Source: Luteibaculum oceani
GTDB lineage: Bacteria > Bacteroidota > Bacteroidia > Flavobacteriales_D > Luteibaculaceae
Direction: 5' to 3'
DNA length: 64,000 nucleotides
Assembly: GCF_007995015.1 (NCBI RefSeq)
Contig: NZ_VORB01000005.1
Location: 225,086-289,085, forward strand
In this document: positions 1 through 8,468 of the stretch, piece after piece
Layout: every line of letters starts with the position of its first letter
How positions within the stretch are numbered: position 1 is the first letter of the stretch
The notes under the pieces: model-generated
The model's input: the letters and a program-made list of their open reading frames with translations, nothing else
Database searches by the model: none
What the model was told of the DNA's origin: nothing
Translations under genes and position numbers: made by a program

Positions 1-2
1 TT

Positions 3-44
3 AAGCTTAACTACTCAACTCACGAAAGAGCTAGAACTAAATAA
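3..44 (+). CDS. possible 3' end of a CDS entering from the left edge
   Basis: Frame 3 of the plus strand is open from the window edge and ends in TAA at 42-44, giving a lysine- and arginine-rich tail of 13 residues (KLNYSTHERARTK). A strong terminator hairpin follows about 25 bases later, which is where a plus-strand gene should end. With so few residues no family can be named. Frame 1 is also open here, so the reading frame is not certain. Confidence 0.3.
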   Translation, partial: KLNYSTHERARTK

Positions 45-65
45 GTGTTCTAAACCTATCATACT

Positions 66-99
66 AAAAACCCCGAAGCAAATGCTTTGGGGTTTTTTT
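66..99. terminator. bidirectional rho-independent terminator
   Basis: The arms 71-79 and 84-92 pair perfectly except for one G-T wobble (CCCCGAAGC with GCTTTGGGG) around an AAAT loop. A run of T follows on the plus strand (93-99) and a run of A precedes (66-70), so the hairpin has a U-tract when read in either direction. It can serve a gene ending from the left and the minus-strand CPBP gene ending at 123. Confidence 0.8.
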
Positions 100-122
100 A
101 TATCCAAAAAATAAGTAATCCT

Positions 123-1067
123 TTAATCTTCCTTTTCCTCCTCATCCGCAGTAACTGGTACCTCAACTATAATGGGTTCCATCGCGCGCGCGCTCTTTTT
201 ATTCAACCAATAAATTATTAAGCCACCAAGCGCAAAGGATCCCACTGTTAGCACAATACTTCCAAGATCGTAGTCGGGTATGTCAAACTCGTTTACATCA
301 GCTGTGCTGGGCTGCAGCCAATGCACTAAAAATAAGGCTAAGGCATTGTTGGCAAAGTGCATAGCCATAGACAGAACCAAATTACCAGTTCTAAGGAAAA
401 TCCATCCCAAAACCAGGCCCAAAACAAAGCGAGGAATGAACCCACCAAATTGCATATGTAGCGCTGAAAAAATAAACGCGCTTAATACAACAGCAGTCCA
501 GCCATTTTTGGTAAATAAGTGTATTTCGCGCTGAAGGATCCCTCGGAAAACCAATTCTTCACCCACCGCAGGAACTAGGGCTACCAGGAATAAATTAACA
601 CAAAGGGTTGCCAAATCCGGGGCACGAACGATCGCCATTGTGAAAAGCCCCGCACTCTTCTCCATTTCTAACAATGACTCCGAGAGTGGTATTTGTTGAT
701 TTATATAGGATAAGAAAGTAACAGCAGGATATAAAACCAAACCAAGGGCTACAGCCGCAATTAAAAGATTGCGTTTTGGTGAGCTTAAAATCAAGTTTTT
801 GGTACCTGATAAGTACACCAGGATAAAACCGGGTAAGACCATAAAACCCAAATGTTGAGTAAATAATAAGAACTTATTTGCTCCTACAATCCAGGGCTTA
901 TCGTAATCTTTTAGCATTTCATAATCCTGCGGTAGACTAAGCCCATAAAGAACTTTTAACAGGTTTACCCCCAATATTGAAGTGACCCCTCCCACAAGGA
1001 AGGCAATGCCAATTAAAAAGAAAATCCGTTGTAAGGGGCTTAGGCTTCGAATAAAGAATGTGACCAT
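123..1067 (-). CDS. CPBP family intramembrane metalloprotease
   Basis: A 314-residue, strongly hydrophobic protein with about eight membrane segments. It carries the three conserved motifs of the CPBP (Rce1/CaaX-processing and bacteriocin-processing) family: EExxxR at residues 170-175, FxxxH with His204, and HxxxN starting at His237. In this family the glutamates and histidines form the intramembrane metal site. The C-terminal 25 residues are acidic and probably cytoplasmic. The substrate cannot be told from the sequence; bacterial members range from prenyl-protein proteases to bacteriocin self-immunity proteins. The start at 1067 lies only 26 bases from the divergent dusB start. Confidence 0.88.
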   Translation of the reverse strand: MVTFFIRSLSPLQRIFFLIGIAFLVGGVTSILGVNLLKVLYGLSLPQDYEMLKDYDKPWIVGANKFLLFTQHLGFMVLPGFILVYLSGTKNLILSSPKRNLLIAAVALGLVLYPAVTFLSYINQQIPLSESLLEMEKSAGLFTMAIVRAPDLATLCVNLFLVALVPAVGEELVFRGILQREIHLFTKNGWTAVVLSAFIFSALHMQFGGFIPRFVLGLVLGWIFLRTGNLVLSMAMHFANNALALFLVHWLQPSTADVNEFDIPDYDLGSIVLTVGSFALGGLIIYWLNKKSARAMEPIIVEVPVTADEEEKED

Positions 1068-1081
1068 CTTTAACTATTTGG

Positions 1082-1089
1082 TATTTTTG
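1082..1089 (+). promoter_or_regulatory. -7 promoter box of dusB, leaderless type
   Basis: TATTTTTG matches the Bacteroidota -7 consensus TAnnTTTG exactly. It ends four bases (CACC) before the GTG start at 1094, so transcription should begin at or next to the start codon. Confidence 0.65.
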
Positions 1090-1093
1090 CACC

Positions 1094-2086
1094 GTGGTAA
1101 AGATCGGAAATATAAACTTGGGAGAGTTTCCCCTGCTACTGGCTCCCATGGAAGACGTTAGCGACCCTCCATTTAGAGCCTTGTGCAAGAAACACGGTGC
1201 AGACTTAATGTATACCGAGTTTATTTCATCGGAAGGATTGATTAGGGACGCCGCTAAAAGCGTTCAGAAACTAGATATATATGAATACGAAAGACCTATT
1301 GGTATTCAAATATTTGGATCTGAAATAGACTCCATGATCAAGGCAGCGGAAATTACCGAAGCAAGTAATCCCGACATAATAGATATTAACTACGGTTGCC
1401 CTGTTAAAAAAGTGGCTTGTAAAGGTGCCGGCGCGGGTATTCTTAAGGATATTCCAAAAATGGTTAGCATGACAGCGGAAATTGTAAAACGCTGTAAGCT
1501 TCCCGTTACGGTTAAAACCCGCTTAGGCTGGGATGAAAACTCTAAGCATATTGTAGAGGTTGCAGAACGATTGCAAGACGTGGGAATTCAGGCAATAAGC
1601 ATACACGGAAGAACCCGTGCCCAGATGTATAAAGGCGAAGCCGATTGGTCGCTAATTCGCGAGGTTAAAGAAAATCCTCGAATGAATATTCCCGTTTTTG
1701 GAAATGGGGATATTGATACTCCTGAAAAAGCCCTAGAATACAAAAATAAATTTGGGGTGGATGGAATCATGATAGGGCGAGCTTCGATCGGAAATCCATG
1801 GATCTTTAATCAGATAAAGGAATACATTTTTAACGGAAAGGTTATTCCCGAACCTCAACTTGCGGAAAAAGTAGAGGCAGTACGGTACCATTTGCAACGC
1901 TCTTTAGACTGGAAAGGAGACACGCTTGGAGTGGTTGAAATGCGCAGGCATTACGCCAACTATTTTAAGGGGATACAAAACTTTAAGCCTTATCGTCAGG
2001 TCTTGGTTACCGAGGATAATCCAGAAGTACTATTCCAAACTTTGGATGAAATTGCTGATACGTTTGCATTCGCAACTACAGATTAA
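1094..2086 (+). CDS. dusB: tRNA-dihydrouridine synthase (DusB type)
   Basis: A 330-residue FMN-dependent TIM-barrel enzyme that reduces specific uridines in tRNA to dihydrouridine. Seen motifs are APMEDVSD at 17-24 (FMN/N-terminal signature), NYGCP at 99-103 with the catalytic Cys102, KTRLGWD in mid-barrel, and IGRASIGNPW near the end of the barrel, as in DusB. Length fits the family. The start is GTG at 1094, chosen because a perfect -7 box ends four bases upstream and the protein begins where Dus proteins normally do. The stop overlaps the stop of the convergent permease gene by four bases (2083-2086). Confidence 0.93.
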   Translation: MVKIGNINLGEFPLLLAPMEDVSDPPFRALCKKHGADLMYTEFISSEGLIRDAAKSVQKLDIYEYERPIGIQIFGSEIDSMIKAAEITEASNPDIIDINYGCPVKKVACKGAGAGILKDIPKMVSMTAEIVKRCKLPVTVKTRLGWDENSKHIVEVAERLQDVGIQAISIHGRTRAQMYKGEADWSLIREVKENPRMNIPVFGNGDIDTPEKALEYKNKFGVDGIMIGRASIGNPWIFNQIKEYIFNGKVIPEPQLAEKVEAVRYHLQRSLDWKGDTLGVVEMRRHYANYFKGIQNFKPYRQVLVTEDNPEVLFQTLDEIADTFAFATTD

Positions 2087-3297
2087 AGCAATCTTTTAAC
2101 TAACCTATTTACGGGCCAGAAGGTAACTACCGCTATGGCCAATATAGTACCTATAATTAGGAGCAAATCGGTCCATTGCATTGCTACAGGATAAAATTCA
2201 ACTACCGATCCCTCTAATCTTAGTAGCCCGATATGCTGTTGGGCTAATACAATGATTACGCCCAAGAATAGCCCTATTGTTAAACCTAACGCGTTAATGA
2301 GCAAGGATTGGAAAAAGAAAACTAAGGAAACACGCTGCTCCGACATTCCAATAACCTTTAATACGAACAAATCCGTTTTTTTCTCCAATACCAATATGCA
2401 TAGGCTTGCAACTATGTTAAAGGCAGCTACTACGAGGATAAAAAACATAATGCTGAAGGATATCCACTTTTCGCTCTGACTGGTTTTAAATAAAACCGCA
2501 TTCTTTTCAGCTCGAGTTTCTATTTTAAAATCCGATCCTAATGCAGCTTTTAAGTCAGTTTTAGTCTCTTGAAGATCAGTATTATCATTTAGATAGCAGT
2601 AGACACTAGAATACAAATGGCTATTGTGTATTCTAAATATTTCTCGGTAATTCTCTTTGCTAGTAAACGCGAAGTTGAGATCGTAATCTGCTGTTACGGT
2701 AAAGGTGCCTAGTTCGGTAAAAGCTGTTTTGTTTAAGGCCCCAAAAGCATTTGCCCCCAATTTTGCACCCTTGGGTATATTCATAACAACCAAAGGCTCA
2801 ATAGAAGGAAATGTAAAACCTCTTTTTAAATGATAGTGTAATCCGGCACCAAGAATTAAAGACCTATAACTAGGATTAAAAAACTCGTTTATTCCACCTC
2901 GGTTAATATGATTTAGAAATGCGGTATTTTCTACAAATTGTTGATCAACCCCAACCAGTTTCGCCACCAATTGGTTTTTACCCGACTGCAATACAACTTG
3001 TCCCTTAAGAACTCCACTAATCTCCCTTACATTAGCATTAGAGGTAATTATACCCGCCAGACTATCGGAAAGAAGCAGTTGGCTCCCCTCGATGGGTAAA
3101 ATTTCTATGGGTGCATCTAAACTGCTGTATAATTCCTTTACAAGTTTATCTATACCGTTAAAAGTTGAAAGTACCAGAACCATCGCAAGGCTTACAAAGG
3201 CGATAATGGTTCCTGAAATGAAGGAGATGTAGTTAATTACATTTCTAGATTTTTTGGCGAATAAATATCGCCATGCTATTAGAAATGCAACTCTCAT
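2083..3297 (-). CDS. FtsX/LolC-E-type ABC transporter permease
   Basis: A 404-residue protein with one membrane helix at about residues 22-45, a periplasmic domain of roughly 220 residues (MacB-PCD-like), and three further helices in the last 130 residues with the FtsX fold. This is the topology of the lipoprotein-releasing permeases LolC/LolE and related MacB/FtsX proteins, which work with a separate LolD-like ATPase. No ATPase gene is present nearby, so the partner must be encoded elsewhere. It is the last gene of the hflX-rbfA-permease run, with only four bases between rbfA and this gene. Lipoprotein release is a family inference; another substrate is possible. Confidence 0.82.
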   Translation of the reverse strand: MRVAFLIAWRYLFAKKSRNVINYISFISGTIIAFVSLAMVLVLSTFNGIDKLVKELYSSLDAPIEILPIEGSQLLLSDSLAGIITSNANVREISGVLKGQVVLQSGKNQLVAKLVGVDQQFVENTAFLNHINRGGINEFFNPSYRSLILGAGLHYHLKRGFTFPSIEPLVVMNIPKGAKLGANAFGALNKTAFTELGTFTVTADYDLNFAFTSKENYREIFRIHNSHLYSSVYCYLNDNTDLQETKTDLKAALGSDFKIETRAEKNAVLFKTSQSEKWISFSIMFFILVVAAFNIVASLCILVLEKKTDLFVLKVIGMSEQRVSLVFFFQSLLINALGLTIGLFLGVIIVLAQQHIGLLRLEGSVVEFYPVAMQWTDLLLIIGTILAIAVVTFWPVNRLVKRLL

Positions 3298-3301
3298 GGG
3301 C

Positions 3302-3637
3302 TTACTTTAAAAGGCGATCTATTTCAGCAGCGTAGTCTAACGAATCGTCGATATAAAATTGAAGATCTGGAATTTTTCTAAGGTCTTTTGCCAGCCTTTT
3401 CCCAAGAACACCCCGGATATAACCTTTAATTTCTTTCACCTGGTTTAACAGTTCTTCCTTTTCGCCCTTGACAAATAAACTAAGGTAAACACGTGCCAAA
3501 GACATGTCTGATGTTACCCTTACTTGCGTTACGGTTATAAAGGCACCCCCTAATTTAGACTTAGCAACATCTAAGAAGATTGTAGCTAATTCTCTCTTAA
3601 TAAGGGCCGATACTTTTTGCTGTCTTACGCTATCCAT
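3302..3637 (-). CDS. rbfA: 30S ribosome-binding factor RbfA
   Basis: A 111-residue KH-like protein with the usual RbfA layout: the N-terminal RQQKVSALIKREL helix, the central DMSLARVYLSLF strand region, and the C-terminal RKIPDLQFYIDDSLDYA segment. RbfA binds pre-30S particles and is needed for maturation of the 5' end of 16S rRNA, notably in the cold. It sits two bases after the hflX stop and four bases before the permease start, so the three are probably one transcript. Pairing with the ribosome-associated GTPase HflX fits a ribosome maturation theme. Confidence 0.93.
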   Translation of the reverse strand: MDSVRQQKVSALIKRELATIFLDVAKSKLGGAFITVTQVRVTSDMSLARVYLSLFVKGEKEELLNQVKEIKGYIRGVLGKRLAKDLRKIPDLQFYIDDSLDYAAEIDRLLK

Positions 3638-3639
3638 GT

Positions 3640-4848
3640 CTAGTATAAAAAGTTGTTGTACGGAAACCTCTTCACGTGAATTTCCCTAACCATATCGTAC
3701 AAGGTATCTCTTAACTCATCGATATGGGTTTTATTAATTGCTGAGATAAAAATAACCTTATCTGGTGACAGCTTCGCCATCCATGAATTTTTGAACTCGG
3801 CAAGGCTTTGAGAATTCGTTTCCTCGTCCTCAACAAATTCTACCTCCTCTGCTGGTGTAAATTTATACTGGTCAATTTTATTAAACACCACCAAGGTGGG
3901 TTTATCCGCAGCCTTTATATCTGCTAAAGTTTGATTGACCACATCGAATTGCTCCTCGAAATTCTCGTGAGAAATATCCAATACATGCACCAGCACATCA
4001 GCTTCTCGAACCTCGTCCAGTGTACTTTTAAAAGATTCTACCAATTGCGTTGGTAGCTTCCTAATAAATCCAACCGTATCAGAAAGAAGGAAAGGCAAAT
4101 TATCAATGACTATTTTCCTTACGGTGGTATCAAGGGTTGCAAAGAGTTTATTTTCTGCGAACACCTCAGATTTACTCAATAAGTTCATAATAGTGGATTT
4201 TCCAACATTGGTATATCCCACTAAAGCAACCCTAACCATAGCGCCACGGTTAGATCGCTGAACTTCCATTTGCTTATCTATCTTCTCTAACTTTTTCTTT
4301 AGGGAAGAAATCTTATCGCGCATGATCCGCCTATCGGTTTCAATCTGCGTTTCTCCGGGCCCCCTAAGACCTATACCCCCTTTTTGACGCTCGAGGTGTG
4401 TCCACATTCGGGTTAACCGAGGCAGCAAATATTCATACTGAGCCAGTTCTACTTGAGTACGTGCATAACTTGTAGAAGCGCGTTGAGCGAAAATATCTAG
4501 GATAAGATTGGTTCTATCGAGTACTCGAATTTTAAGTTCTCGCTCCAGGTTTCGCAATTGAGAAGGGGTTAATTCATCATCGAAAATGATGAGCTCTAAC
4601 TCATTGTCCTTTACAAAGTCTACAATCTCTTGAAGCCTTCCTGTACCAACAAAGGTTTTGTTATGAGGTTTCTCTAACTTTTGGCTAAATTTTTTAACCA
4701 CATCCACCCCGGCCGTATCGGCTAAAAACTCTAATTCATCTAGATATTCCTTAAGCTGGGCATCTGTTTGCCCTTGCCATTGAACACCTACTAGAACTGC
4801 CTTATCTCGCTGTTTAGCTGTAGAAAAATGCTTGAATTGATTTCCCAA
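3640..4848 (-). CDS. hflX: ribosome-associated GTPase HflX
   Basis: A 402-residue TRAFAC GTPase. The HflX-specific region ends with GLRGPGETQIETDRR at 160-174. A short coiled coil follows, then the G domain with GYTNVGKST (211-219, G1), DTVGF (257-261, G3) and a later FNKID (G4). HflX binds the 50S subunit and splits stalled ribosomes. The start is TTG at 4848: seven bases upstream lies AGGAGG, a full Shine-Dalgarno sequence that is rare in this phylum and fixes the start. It heads the hflX-rbfA-permease run. Confidence 0.92.
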   Translation of the reverse strand: MGNQFKHFSTAKQRDKAVLVGVQWQGQTDAQLKEYLDELEFLADTAGVDVVKKFSQKLEKPHNKTFVGTGRLQEIVDFVKDNELELIIFDDELTPSQLRNLERELKIRVLDRTNLILDIFAQRASTSYARTQVELAQYEYLLPRLTRMWTHLERQKGGIGLRGPGETQIETDRRIMRDKISSLKKKLEKIDKQMEVQRSNRGAMVRVALVGYTNVGKSTIMNLLSKSEVFAENKLFATLDTTVRKIVIDNLPFLLSDTVGFIRKLPTQLVESFKSTLDEVREADVLVHVLDISHENFEEQFDVVNQTLADIKAADKPTLVVFNKIDQYKFTPAEEVEFVEDEETNSQSLAEFKNSWMAKLSPDKVIFISAINKTHIDELRDTLYDMVREIHVKRFPYNNFLY

Positions 4849-4855
4849 TGAATTA

Positions 4856-4861
4856 CCTCCT
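4856..4861 (-). promoter_or_regulatory. strong Shine-Dalgarno site of hflX
   Basis: Read on the minus strand this is AGGAGG, seven bases before the TTG start codon of hflX. Bacteroidota rarely use Shine-Dalgarno pairing, so a perfect one combined with a weak TTG start is unusual and decides the start. Confidence 0.7.
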
Positions 4862-4868
4862 ATCTATT

Positions 4869-5312
4869 TTAGAACCAGGTTCCAAACTCTCTTAAGAAAG
4901 GCCAAGGAATGCTTACAAAAATGATTACGAATGCAATAGCATATAGCTTAAATGCTTTAGCGTGGGCCAGAACCCCATCGCTCATTCTTTTTGCTTTGCT
5001 ATAACCAACAGTAGCCAATGCTATACCTATCAGCATTCCTACCATGTGTTCCATTCCGTAAAATCTGGTTAAACTATTCCCCATAGCCATCCCAAAATCT
5101 TCGAAAATCATAGCGCTTTTAGCACTTTTAAAATACAAAACCAGACCTATTATTAACTGGACATGCAGAAAGATCATGGTGATTAAAAAGGCTTTTTTAA
5201 TCCCACCATCAAAGGCTTCATTTCGCTTTCCAATAAAATTGAAAATCACCCATAAAAATCCGGCTAAAATTAAATATCGTAAACCACTGTGGGCGTGCAC
5301 TAATCCAGTCAT
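4869..5312 (-). CDS. small four-helix membrane protein, cytochrome b-like
   Basis: A 147-residue protein made almost entirely of four hydrophobic segments (about residues 10-27, 40-62, 86-105, 120-140). It carries histidines in or beside the helices: the N-terminal VHAHSG, LHVQL, MEHMVG and LAHAK. Proteins like this are conserved in Bacteroidota and are sometimes labelled cytochrome b because of these histidines; haem binding is an inference. It lies upstream of hflX on the same strand with 20 bases between, but has its own promoter and hflX its own ribosome site. Confidence 0.65.
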   Translation of the reverse strand: MTGLVHAHSGLRYLILAGFLWVIFNFIGKRNEAFDGGIKKAFLITMIFLHVQLIIGLVLYFKSAKSAMIFEDFGMAMGNSLTRFYGMEHMVGMLIGIALATVGYSKAKRMSDGVLAHAKAFKLYAIAFVIIFVSIPWPFLREFGTWF

Positions 5313-5328
5313 CTTTAAGAATTTGGTA

Positions 5329-5336
5329 CAAAAGTA
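5329..5336 (-). promoter_or_regulatory. -7 promoter box of the four-helix membrane protein
   Basis: On the minus strand this reads TACTTTTG, an exact TAnnTTTG match, 16 bases before the ATG at 5312. Confidence 0.6.
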
Positions 5337-5455
5337 CGCATCAATACGCGAACAACCACTCTAATACAACTAATGTTTATATAATTCCTTACCAAATTGT
5401 GATGCTAAGGTTAATCGCTAGTTTAAAAAGTACTTCAGCCTTTTTTATCAATGAT

Positions 5456-5463
5456 TACATTTA
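5456..5463 (+). promoter_or_regulatory. probable -7 promoter box of the first amidohydrolase gene
   Basis: TACATTTA differs from TAnnTTTG at the last base. It overlaps the two upstream in-frame ATGs (5451 and 5463) and so favours the third ATG at 5481, 17 bases downstream, as the real start. Confidence 0.45.
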
Positions 5464-5480
5464 TGCCAAAATCTAATTTC

Positions 5481-8468
5481 ATGAAGAAAATTCTTTCCTT
5501 TTTGGGATTAGGCTTATCCCTTTTCTATAGCGGATTTTCTCAAGTTGCTCCCGTTAGGGGCATTGCAGATAAAGACGTAGAGATAAAAGCCTATACCAAT
5601 GCCACCGTCCATGTAGATGCCAACACTACATTTAAAAACGCGACGATAGTCGTTAAAAACGGAAAAATTGATGCTATTGGAACCCAAGTTGCCGTTCCAG
5701 TTAATGCCGTTAGCGTCGATTTACAAGGAAAACATGTTTACCCCTCATTTGTAGAGCTTTATAGTGCTTACGGAATTTCTGAAGCGCCCAACAAAAAAGG
5801 CGAGTATCCCGTATACGAATCTACCAACCCAGGCGCCTATTATTGGAACGATGCCATTCGCCCTCAAATGGATGCCGCTGGTATGTTCTCACCCGACCAA
5901 AAATCCGCTGAAAAATGGAGAAAAGCTGGTTTCGGGGTTTCGCTAAGTCATCACCAAGATGGTATTGCTCGCGGAAAAGGACTTGCCGTTACTCTTGGGG
6001 ATGGAAATACTGAAGAAAATATCATCGATTTAAAAAATCATGCCTTTTTCTCTTTTGATAAAGGGTCCTCTTCTATGAGTTACCCCTCGTCTCTTATGGG
6101 TAGTATAGCCTTGCTTCGCCAGGCATTTTACGATGCTAAATGGTACAGCGATGCCAAACCAGAGAAAAAGAACATAAGTTTAGAACACTTGTCCCGTCAA
6201 CTTAATGCTCCTGGTTTTTTTAAGGTTAGCGACAAGTTAGATCTTTTGAGAGCCGAAAAAATAGCGCAAGAATTCGGGCTTTCTTGGATTTATGTAGGCG
6301 GAAACGACTACTACCAAAACCCAGATTTATTTAGAAATAAGAATATAAAATTGGTTGTTCCAATTAATCATCCAAAGGCCTACGATGTAAGCAACCCACT
6401 TGCTACTTCTATGCTGGCTATGGAAGATTTAAAGGAATACGACTGGGCTCCAATGAACCTATATACCCTCAGTAAAAACGGGGTTCGCTACGCCCTTAGC
6501 GCAAGCGCTCTGGAAAAACCTGAGGAAATTTTTAAGGAAATAAGAATTGCTTTAGACGCTGGAGCAAATGAAAAAGACATCCTGGCTGCCCTAACCACTA
6601 TTCCTGCACAATTTGCTGGGATAGATAAGCAAGTGGGTAGCCTTGAACGTGGAAAATTGGCCAACTTCTTAATTACCAATAAGCCAATTTTCGAAAAAGG
6701 AAGCAAAATTATTACCAATGTAGTACGCGGAAACGGATTTGAAATAAACCCGGAACCCATTGCCGACTTTGCTGGAAAATACCTGGTACAACTTGGAGAA
6801 AAGGATTTCGAATTAAGCATTTCCGAGGATAAAGATTCTTATAAAGCAAGTTTGATGTCGCTTTTATCCGATAGTACCAAACACAAGGTAAATGTTAGTA
6901 CACAAGGCTTTGGAATCAACCTATCTTTTAAATTGAGTGATGAAGAAGGTTACTATAGAATTCAGGGAAGAAAAAGTGAAAACGGACTAAAAGGAAGAGG
7001 AAGCGACCCAAAGGGTGTTCCTTTCAATTTCTCCGCCACATCCGAGGAAATGGAGGAAAATGAAAACAAAAATTCTGAGGAAAATGAAAACTTCCCAGTT
7101 TCGAGTTTCTCTTATCCTATGAAGGCATTTGGATATCCTGCATTACCAGAGAAACAATCCATCTTAATTAAAAATGTAACGGTTTGGACCAACGAAAAAG
7201 ATGGGGTTTTAGAAAATACGGATGTACTGATTAGCAATGGTGTAATTGCCCAAATTGGAAAGAACCTTCCCAAGGCAAACTGGACCGTAATTGATGGAAC
7301 CGGCATGCATTTAACACCTGGAATTGTAGATGAACATTCTCACATTGCAATTTCCAAGGGAGTAAACGAAGGTGGGCAAGCTGTAAGTGCCGAAGTAAGT
7401 ATAGAGCACGTTGTAAACCCAGAAGACATCAACATTTATCGCCAATTAGCAGGTGGAGTTACCGCTGCCCAATTGCTGCATGGTTCTGCCAACCCTATAG
7501 GTGGTAGATCGGCCGTTGTAAAACTGAAATATGGAGAAAGCCCGGATGAAATGCTAATTAATAATGCGGATGGCTTTATAAAATTCGCATTGGGTGAAAA
7601 CGTAAAACAATCGAATTGGGGTGAGCGCTTTAATAGCCGTTACCCACAAACGAGAATGGGTGTTGAACAAATGTATTACGATGCATTTCATCGTGCATTG
7701 GAATACAGAAAAGCAAAAGAAAGCGCACGTACTGCAAAAGACAAACCCCCATACAACATAGAATACGAAGTATTACTGGAGATTTTGGATCGCAAACGCT
7801 TCGTAAGCTGTCACTCCTATATCCAATCTGAAATAAATATGCTGATGCATGTGGCAGATAGCCTTGGCTTTAACATCAACACTTTCACCCACATTCTAGA
7901 GGGGTACAAGGTGGCCGATAAAATGAAGGCACACGGAGTTTCTGGATCTACCTTCTCTGATTGGTGGGCATACAAATTCGAGGTAAAGGATGCCATTCCG
8001 TACAACGCTGCAATTATGCATGAGCAAGGAGTAAATGTTGGTATTAACTCCGACGATGCCGAAATGGGTAGAAGATTAAATCAAGAGGCATCTAAAATTG
8101 TTAAATATGGTGGCGTATCGCAGGTGGAGGCCGTAAAAATGGTTACCCTAAACCCTGCAAAAATGCTACACATTGATAACAGAGTGGGAAGCATTCGAGT
8201 TGGAAAAGACGCAGATGTAGTCCTTTGGTCAGATGTACCCCTTACCCAAAAAGCAAAGGTTAAATACACTTTAATTGAAGGTAAAATTTACTACAGCGAA
8301 GACCAGGAAAAAGCTGCTTTAGAGCGCGACCAAAAACAAAGAGTTGCCATTATCAATAAAATGATGGCCGACAAATATGGTGACAAGCGAAAGCCAACCG
8401 CCGCTAAGCGCGAAAAAATGTACCACTGCGAATCATTTAACGAATCAAGCGAATCACACCATGATTAA
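5481..8468 (+). CDS. secreted two-domain amidohydrolase, N-terminal domain degenerate
   Basis: About 995 residues from the ATG at 5481, which starts a signal peptide (MKKILSFLGLGLSLFYSGFS). Two ATGs upstream are in frame, but they overlap the likely promoter. Two amidohydrolase-like modules follow. The first (about 40-430) has the composite beta-domain but reads PSFVELYSAYG where the metal-binding HxH should be. An acidic linker (about 515-540, rich in E and N) leads to the second (about 560-950), which keeps the metal ligands: DEHSH, the HSYIQSE and HILEG histidines, and the SDD aspartate. So one active site, probably imidazolonepropionase/dipeptidase-like; substrate unknown. It overlaps the next gene by eight bases, and both act outside the cytoplasm. 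Confidence 0.85.
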   Translation: MKKILSFLGLGLSLFYSGFSQVAPVRGIADKDVEIKAYTNATVHVDANTTFKNATIVVKNGKIDAIGTQVAVPVNAVSVDLQGKHVYPSFVELYSAYGISEAPNKKGEYPVYESTNPGAYYWNDAIRPQMDAAGMFSPDQKSAEKWRKAGFGVSLSHHQDGIARGKGLAVTLGDGNTEENIIDLKNHAFFSFDKGSSSMSYPSSLMGSIALLRQAFYDAKWYSDAKPEKKNISLEHLSRQLNAPGFFKVSDKLDLLRAEKIAQEFGLSWIYVGGNDYYQNPDLFRNKNIKLVVPINHPKAYDVSNPLATSMLAMEDLKEYDWAPMNLYTLSKNGVRYALSASALEKPEEIFKEIRIALDAGANEKDILAALTTIPAQFAGIDKQVGSLERGKLANFLITNKPIFEKGSKIITNVVRGNGFEINPEPIADFAGKYLVQLGEKDFELSISEDKDSYKASLMSLLSDSTKHKVNVSTQGFGINLSFKLSDEEGYYRIQGRKSENGLKGRGSDPKGVPFNFSATSEEMEENENKNSEENENFPVSSFSYPMKAFGYPALPEKQSILIKNVTVWTNEKDGVLENTDVLISNGVIAQIGKNLPKANWTVIDGTGMHLTPGIVDEHSHIAISKGVNEGGQAVSAEVSIEHVVNPEDINIYRQLAGGVTAAQLLHGSANPIGGRSAVVKLKYGESPDEMLINNADGFIKFALGENVKQSNWGERFNSRYPQTRMGVEQMYYDAFHRALEYRKAKESARTAKDKPPYNIEYEVLLEILDRKRFVSCHSYIQSEINMLMHVADSLGFNINTFTHILEGYKVADKMKAHGVSGSTFSDWWAYKFEVKDAIPYNAAIMHEQGVNVGINSDDAEMGRRLNQEASKIVKYGGVSQVEAVKMVTLNPAKMLHIDNRVGSIRVGKDADVVLWSDVPLTQKAKVKYTLIEGKIYYSEDQEKAALERDQKQRVAIINKMMADKYGDKRKPTAAKREKMYHCESFNESSESHHD

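Noticed and set aside
8377..8460. N-terminal extension of the second amidohydrolase
   Set aside because: It precedes a clear signal peptide that begins at the ATG at 8461, and lies inside the upstream gene.
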